NCBI GenBank assembly: GCA_024636405.1
Contig: JAGXHC010000123.1
Location: forward strand, 1-9,762
DNA from: Sulfitobacter sp.
Lineage (GTDB): Bacteria > Pseudomonadota > Alphaproteobacteria > Rhodobacterales > Rhodobacteraceae
Length of the DNA stretch: 9,762 bases
Reading direction: 5' to 3'
Part shown: piece after piece, positions 5,685-9,762 of the stretch
Layout of the letters: the number at the start of each line of letters is the position of its first letter
Position numbering within the stretch: position 1 is the stretch's first letter
Position numbers and translations under genes: made by a program
The notes under the pieces: model-generated
Databases searched by the model: none
Told to the model about the DNA's origin: nothing
The model's input: the letters and a program-made list of their open reading frames with translations, nothing else

Positions 5685-7088
5685 ATGGTTCAGCCAACAG
5701 ATATGTCGCGTAATGAGGACGGCATTGCCACGGTATTGGGCGTGCTCAAGCAGCAGTTTGGAGACCGGCTTCAGACTGGGCAGGCAATTCGTGACCAGCA
5801 CGCGCATACCACCACCTGGATCCGGACACAGGCGCCGGACGGTGTGGTGTTTGCGCACAACACGCAGGAAGTGGCGCAGATCGTCAAGGTATGCGCCGCG
5901 CACAAGGTGCCGGTAATACCGTTTGGCACGGGCACGTCGCTGGAAGGGCACGTGAATGCGCCCGCGGGGGGCATATCGCTTGATCTGAGCCTGATGGACA
6001 AGGTGCTGGCCGTCAATGCAGGCGATCTGGATTGCCGGGTACAGCCGGGCGTGACGCGACAGGCGCTCAACACGCATCTGCGCGATCAGGGCTTGTTCTT
6101 TCCCATCGATCCGGGGGCCAATGCCTCGCTTGGTGGCATGACGGCGACACGGGCATCGGGGACCAACGCCGTGCGGTACGGTACGATGAAGGACAATGTT
6201 CTGAGCCTTGAGGTCGTCATGGCCGATGGCAGCGTGATCCGCACCGCAAGCCGGGCGCGCAAATCCTCGGCTGGCTATGATCTGACACGGCTTATGGTTG
6301 GCTCCGAAGGGACATTGGGCATCATAACGGAAATCACGCTTCGTCTTCAGGGCATCCCCGAGGCAATGTCATCGGCAAGCTGTTCTTTCCCCAGCGTCGA
6401 AGCGGCCTGCAAAGCGGTGATGGACGTGATCCAATATGGCCTGCCGGTGGCGCGGATCGAGCTTCTGGATGCGGTGGTGGTCAAGGCCGTGAACGCCTAT
6501 TCCAAACTGACACTGCCGGAAACGCCACTGTTATTGCTGGAATTCCATGGGTCTGATGCGGGCGTGCGCGAACAGGCAGAGACCTTTGGCATGCTGGCGG
6601 ACGAACACGGTGGCAGCGGCTACAAGGCGACCACTTCGGCGGAGGAACGCACCAAACTGTGGCAGGCGCGGCATGACGGGTATTGGGCGATGATGGCCAT
6701 GCGACCAGGGTGTCAGGCGCTTGCAACCGATGTCTGCGTGCCAATTTCGCGGCTTGCCGATGCGGTGGGTGCGGCGCAGGCCAAGGCCGCAGAGCTTGAT
6801 TTGTTCGCGCCGATTGTGGGCCATGCAGGCGACGGCAATTTCCACGCCTCGCTGCTGCTGGATATGGACGACGCCGACGAAGTCCGGCGCGCCGAGCAAT
6901 TCGTGAGCTGGCTTGCCGACATGGCGATTTCCATGGACGGCACCTGTACCGGAGAGCACGGCATCGGGCAGGGCAAGCGCCCCTATCTGTTGAAGGAATT
7001 GCCAGGTGCGGCGCAGGTCATGAGCACGATCAAACGCGCGCTCGACCCTGACAACATCCTTAATCCGGGCAAGATTTTATCCCATTGA
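5685..7088 (+). CDS. FAD-linked D-lactate dehydrogenase (LdhD/GlcD family)
   Basis: A 467-residue flavoprotein of the vanillyl-alcohol-oxidase/PCMH fold. The FAD-binding half has PFGTGTSLEGHVNAPAGG (79-96), FFPIDPGANASLGGM (138-152), RYGTMKDNVLSLEVV (164-178) and GSEGTLGIITEITLRL (206-221). The C-terminal FAD-oxidase half has VGHAGDGNFH (378-387; H380 and H387) and TGEHGIGQGK (422-431; H425), the histidines expected to hold the divalent metal and position the 2-hydroxy acid. It oxidises a D-2-hydroxy acid to the 2-oxo acid and passes electrons to cytochrome or quinone. D-lactate is favoured because no glcE/glcF subunits follow and the FAD motif resembles LDHD; glycolate or D-2-hydroxyglutarate remain possible. 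No Fe-S cysteines are present. The ATG at 5685 has GGGGGA 8 bases upstream. The 4-bp gap after ggt implies co-transcription. Confidence 0.87.
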   Translation: MVQPTDMSRNEDGIATVLGVLKQQFGDRLQTGQAIRDQHAHTTTWIRTQAPDGVVFAHNTQEVAQIVKVCAAHKVPVIPFGTGTSLEGHVNAPAGGISLDLSLMDKVLAVNAGDLDCRVQPGVTRQALNTHLRDQGLFFPIDPGANASLGGMTATRASGTNAVRYGTMKDNVLSLEVVMADGSVIRTASRARKSSAGYDLTRLMVGSEGTLGIITEITLRLQGIPEAMSSASCSFPSVEAACKAVMDVIQYGLPVARIELLDAVVVKAVNAYSKLTLPETPLLLLEFHGSDAGVREQAETFGMLADEHGGSGYKATTSAEERTKLWQARHDGYWAMMAMRPGCQALATDVCVPISRLADAVGAAQAKAAELDLFAPIVGHAGDGNFHASLLLDMDDADEVRRAEQFVSWLADMAISMDGTCTGEHGIGQGKRPYLLKELPGAAQVMSTIKRALDPDNILNPGKILSH

Positions 7089-7312
7089 TGCGCGTTAGCT
7101 GATCTGATTGTCGCGCCAAGGCATGGCGTGAAGCGTTGTGAACCGGCCCCCTGACCGTGTGTTCGGCCTGCGCCGCGTCGCCCGGCATTGCCGTGAAACA
7201 GCAGCGCCGGGTCGGCAAAGTCGGTTTTTTGCCATGTTGGGTCGGGTGTTGCCTGTGAAATCCATGGCGGGCGACTATTAACGAGACAAGACATTCTCAG
7301 GGGAATCGGGAC
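7089..7312. other. 224-bp spacer without a convincing gene
   Basis: Between the FAD dehydrogenase stop and the next ATG I see only weak structures. One is a small stem at 7112-7130 (CGCGCCA/TGGCGTG, one G-T pair, 5-base loop), 24 bases after the stop, with no T tract. Another is GGCAAA/TTTGCC at 7214-7233, including a T6 run. No recognisable riboswitch or clear sigma-70 promoter was found. The spacer probably carries the end of the upstream operon and the promoter of the downstream gene. The downstream ribosome site AGGGGA is at 7299-7304. Confidence 0.5.
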
Positions 7313-9762
7313 ATGAAAACGCAAGTCAAAGCAGTGGTTGTGGGCGGCGGCGCTGTCGGCACGTCGATTGCCTATCATCTGGCGCGTGCAGGTTGGGACG
7401 ACGTGATGCTGCTGGAGCGCGATGAGCTCACTTCCGGCTCTACCTGGCATGCAGCGGGGCTGCTGCCCTATTTCAACATGTCCTTCGCGACGACCCATAT
7501 CCACGACTATTCCATTCGCTTCTACAAGACGCTGGAAGAGGAGACAGGCCTGAACGCGGGGTTCGCCGTGGTGGGCAACCTGCGCATGGCCCAGACAAAG
7601 GAGCGGATGGACGAATATATGCTCTATGCGTCAACCGCCGAGACCTGCGGGGTGCCATACGAATTTATGACACCCGACGAGGTAAAGGCGAAGTGGCCGC
7701 TGATCCGTACCGATGATCTGGCAGGTGCGCTGTACCACCAGACCGATGGCTACATTAACCCCGCCGACGTCACCATGGCGATGGCCAAAGGCGCGCGGCA
7801 GCGCGGCGTGTCGATTGAGCGTAAATGGCAGGCAGATGCGTTTCACTGGAATGGCACCCACTGGGAAGTCACCGCGACCAAGATGGTGGAAAAGGGTGGC
7901 AATCTTGTGCCGTCCGACGAACAGGTGATGATCACGGCAGAGCATGTCGTTACCGCGTCGGGCAACCACGCGCAGCGCACCGCGAAGATGCTGGGCATCA
8001 AAATGCCCGCGATCCCGGTGGAGCATCAGTTCATCGTAATGGACCAGGACCCGGAATTGGTGAAGTTCCGCAAGGAAGCTGGAAACGCCGAACACCCGGT
8101 CATCCGCGATGCCGATGCACAGTCATATGTGCGCGAGGAGCGCGGCGGCTGGATACTGGGCGTTTATGAGAAACACGCGCCCGCGCGGTTTGAATACGGC
8201 GTGCCCGACAGTTTCCGCGCCGATCTTTTCCAGCTTGATCTGGAACGGATCGAAGATCAGTACGCCGCGATGATCCACCGCATTCCCTCGTGCGAGAACA
8301 GCGGCCTGAAAGACGATTTCAACGGCCCGATCTGTTATACGCCGGACGGTAATCCGCTGGTAGGTCCGGCGCCTGGACTGCGCAACATGTGGCTGGCCGA
8401 AGGGTTCAGTTTTGGCATCACGGCGGCGGGGGGCACGGGGTATTACCTTGCGCAGCTTATGGTCGAAGGCGAGGCCGAGATCGACATGGCATCGCTTGAT
8501 CCCAAACGCTATGGCGACTGGATGACAACCGAATTTGCCGCGCGCAAGAACGAGGAAGCCTACGAACACGTCTATATCCTTCACCACCCTGACGAAGAAC
8601 GCCCGGCGTGCCGTCCGCTGCGCACATCGCCCGCCTATGATCGCCAGGCTGCGCGCGGTGCCCAATTCGGCTGGGTCAATGGCTGGGAACGGCCCAACTA
8701 TTTCGCGCCCGCAGGTTTCAACGATCACGACGCACGCTCATTCCGGCGCGGCGGCTGGTGGCAATATGCGGTAGAAGAAGCCAAGGCGATCCGCGAGGGT
8801 GTGGGCCTGATCGACGCGACGGCCTTTACCAAACACGTGGTCAAAGGGCCCGGCGCCACGGCGTTCCTTGATTGGTTCTCCTGTAACAAATTGCCGTCGG
8901 TGGGGCGCATCAACCTGACCTATGCGCTGACGGGGGCGGGGACCACACGCACGGAATATACCATCGTGCGGCTGGCCGAAGATTCCTATTACCTCGTATC
9001 GGCGGGCGGCTGGACAGCCTACGACAGCGATTATCTGCGCAAAGCAATCGAGGACAAGGCGCCCGAGTTTGGCTATATCGAATGTCATGACGTGACCACA
9101 CAATGGGGCGTCTTTGCCATCGCCGGGCCCAAGTCACGCGACGTATTGCGCGAGATCATCAAGGACGCAGACACCGACACGGTGCTGAGCAACAAGCGGT
9201 TTCCCTGGCTGACCATGCGCAATATCGAACTTGGCATGGTGCCGTTGCGCGCCATCCGTGTCGCCTATACCGGTGAGTTGGGGTGGGAGCTTCACCATCC
9301 GATCGAGATGCAAAACCATCTGTTCGATCTGCTGGAAGCAGCGGGCGAAAAGCACGGTATGAAGTTGGTCGGCGCACGGGCGCAGAATTGGCTGCGACAG
9401 GAAAAATCCTATCGCGCCTTCGGCACCGAACTTGGCCGTGATGCCACCCCACTTGAGGCTGATCTGCCGCGTTTCGTGGACCTGTCCAAGGACTTTCATG
9501 GCAAGGAAGCGATGCAGGCCCACGGTATCCGCGCCAAGTGCGTGACGGTGCTGATCGACGGGCCTGGGGATGCGGACCCGTGGGGTCGCGAGGTACTCTA
9601 TCACGCGGACGGGCGCACCGGGCGGCTGACTTCGGGGGGCTATTCGGTGGCCTTCGGCAAAAGCATCGGCATGGGGTATGTAAAACCGGAGCATGCAGAG
9701 GTTGGCACAAAACTGAAGGTCAAGATGTTCGACCAGCTTTGGGATGCAGAGGTCGTCGAAGA
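7313..9762 (+). CDS. Dimethylglycine/sarcosine dehydrogenase-like FAD-GcvT fusion protein (3' end cut by the window)
   Basis: The frame opens at the ATG at 7313, with AGGGGA 8 bases upstream, and has no stop through 9762, giving 816 codons. The family is usually about 810-830 residues, so only a short tail should be missing. Residues 8-16 carry the FAD-binding VVVGGGAVG. GSTWHAAGLL (42-51) contains H46, the position that in dimethylglycine and sarcosine dehydrogenases covalently binds FAD. The DAO domain continues to about 375 (NPLVGPAPGL, GITAAGGTGYYLAQLM), followed by a linker domain and then an aminomethyltransferase (GcvT) domain at about 435-700 (RPLRTSPAYDR, IREGVGLIDATAFTKH, AYTGELGWELHHP, RQEKSYRAFGTELG). 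The GcvT C-terminal barrel starts at about 720. The FAD half oxidises an N-methyl group and the GcvT half passes the one-carbon unit to tetrahydrofolate. The exact amine is unresolved, since roseobacters carry several such paralogues. Confidence 0.88.
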   Translation, partial: MKTQVKAVVVGGGAVGTSIAYHLARAGWDDVMLLERDELTSGSTWHAAGLLPYFNMSFATTHIHDYSIRFYKTLEEETGLNAGFAVVGNLRMAQTKERMDEYMLYASTAETCGVPYEFMTPDEVKAKWPLIRTDDLAGALYHQTDGYINPADVTMAMAKGARQRGVSIERKWQADAFHWNGTHWEVTATKMVEKGGNLVPSDEQVMITAEHVVTASGNHAQRTAKMLGIKMPAIPVEHQFIVMDQDPELVKFRKEAGNAEHPVIRDADAQSYVREERGGWILGVYEKHAPARFEYGVPDSFRADLFQLDLERIEDQYAAMIHRIPSCENSGLKDDFNGPICYTPDGNPLVGPAPGLRNMWLAEGFSFGITAAGGTGYYLAQLMVEGEAEIDMASLDPKRYGDWMTTEFAARKNEEAYEHVYILHHPDEERPACRPLRTSPAYDRQAARGAQFGWVNGWERPNYFAPAGFNDHDARSFRRGGWWQYAVEEAKAIREGVGLIDATAFTKHVVKGPGATAFLDWFSCNKLPSVGRINLTYALTGAGTTRTEYTIVRLAEDSYYLVSAGGWTAYDSDYLRKAIEDKAPEFGYIECHDVTTQWGVFAIAGPKSRDVLREIIKDADTDTVLSNKRFPWLTMRNIELGMVPLRAIRVAYTGELGWELHHPIEMQNHLFDLLEAAGEKHGMKLVGARAQNWLRQEKSYRAFGTELGRDATPLEADLPRFVDLSKDFHGKEAMQAHGIRAKCVTVLIDGPGDADPWGREVLYHADGRTGRLTSGGYSVAFGKSIGMGYVKPEHAEVGTKLKVKMFDQLWDAEVVE

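Noticed and set aside
7214..7233. GGCAAA...TTTTTTGCC considered as a terminator
   Set aside because: The stem is only 6 bp with an 8-base loop, the T run is mostly in the loop and 3' arm, and it lies 126 bases after the nearest stop codon.
7138..7281. A 47-codon plus-strand frame starting with GTG in the spacer before the FAD-GcvT gene, considered as a leader peptide
   Set aside because: It has no good ribosome site, no ATG start and no recognisable pattern. Chance open frames of this size are expected at this GC content.
6983..7504. A minus-strand frame of 173 codons spanning the 224-bp spacer
   Set aside because: It overlaps the ends of two well-supported plus-strand genes, and its translation shows no domain or compositional sign of a real protein.
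8123..8728. A 201-codon open frame on the minus strand inside the FAD-GcvT gene, with a similar one at 9134-9694
   Set aside because: The sense strand codes uninterrupted for the dehydrogenase domains. The antisense frames have no ribosome site or domain.

Overview
The window looks like an ordinary chromosomal segment of a marine alphaproteobacterium, most likely a Rhodobacteraceae (roseobacter-type) genome. This rests on the high G+C content, the codon use, and the gene set: a BON-domain channel, a DUF892 ferritin-like protein, an SH3_4-type periplasmic protein, a glyoxylate-reductase-like enzyme, a large FAD/GcvT fusion dehydrogenase, and a short-hairpin intergenic element of a kind I associate with this family. 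The species cannot be named from sequence alone. I see no phage, transposon, CRISPR, tRNA or rRNA signal.

Layout. The left 2.7 kb is read on the minus strand. From the left edge it holds the 5' part of a BON-domain secreted or membrane protein, probably a mechanosensitive channel (395 down to the edge). Next come a zinc-free MDR-family quinone-oxidoreductase-like protein (1469-477), a DUF892/YciE-YciF ferritin-like protein (2037-1576) and a secreted double-SH3 protein (2676-2164). A perfect 12-bp inverted repeat (1535-1567) lies just after the ferritin-like gene and probably terminates it.

From 2805 onward everything is on the plus strand: a D-isomer-specific 2-hydroxyacid dehydrogenase (2805-3791), an exported gamma-glutamyltransferase (3902-5680), an FAD-linked D-lactate/glycolate-type dehydrogenase (5685-7088), and a dimethylglycine/sarcosine-dehydrogenase-like FAD-GcvT fusion starting at 7313 and still open at the right edge (816 codons visible, probably only a few residues short of complete). 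A repeat-like double hairpin occupies the 110-bp gap before ggt. A 224-bp spacer with no convincing gene precedes the last gene.

How the genes may work together (inference). The gamma-glutamyltransferase and the FAD dehydrogenase are 4 bp apart and almost certainly co-transcribed. The plus-strand genes share a theme of small 2-oxo/2-hydroxy acids and N-methyl glycines: glyoxylate or hydroxypyruvate reduction, D-lactate or glycolate oxidation, glutathione breakdown, and N-demethylation with one-carbon transfer to folate. This fits carbon and nitrogen salvage from dissolved organic compounds, but no substrate can be fixed from sequence.

I did not find a clear undescribed system. The points most worth a second look are the apparent loss of the canonical catalytic glutamate in the 2-hydroxyacid dehydrogenase, the ggt-dehydrogenase pair, the repeat-like element abutting the ggt ribosome site, and two regulatory dyads or promoters in the minus-strand gene block.
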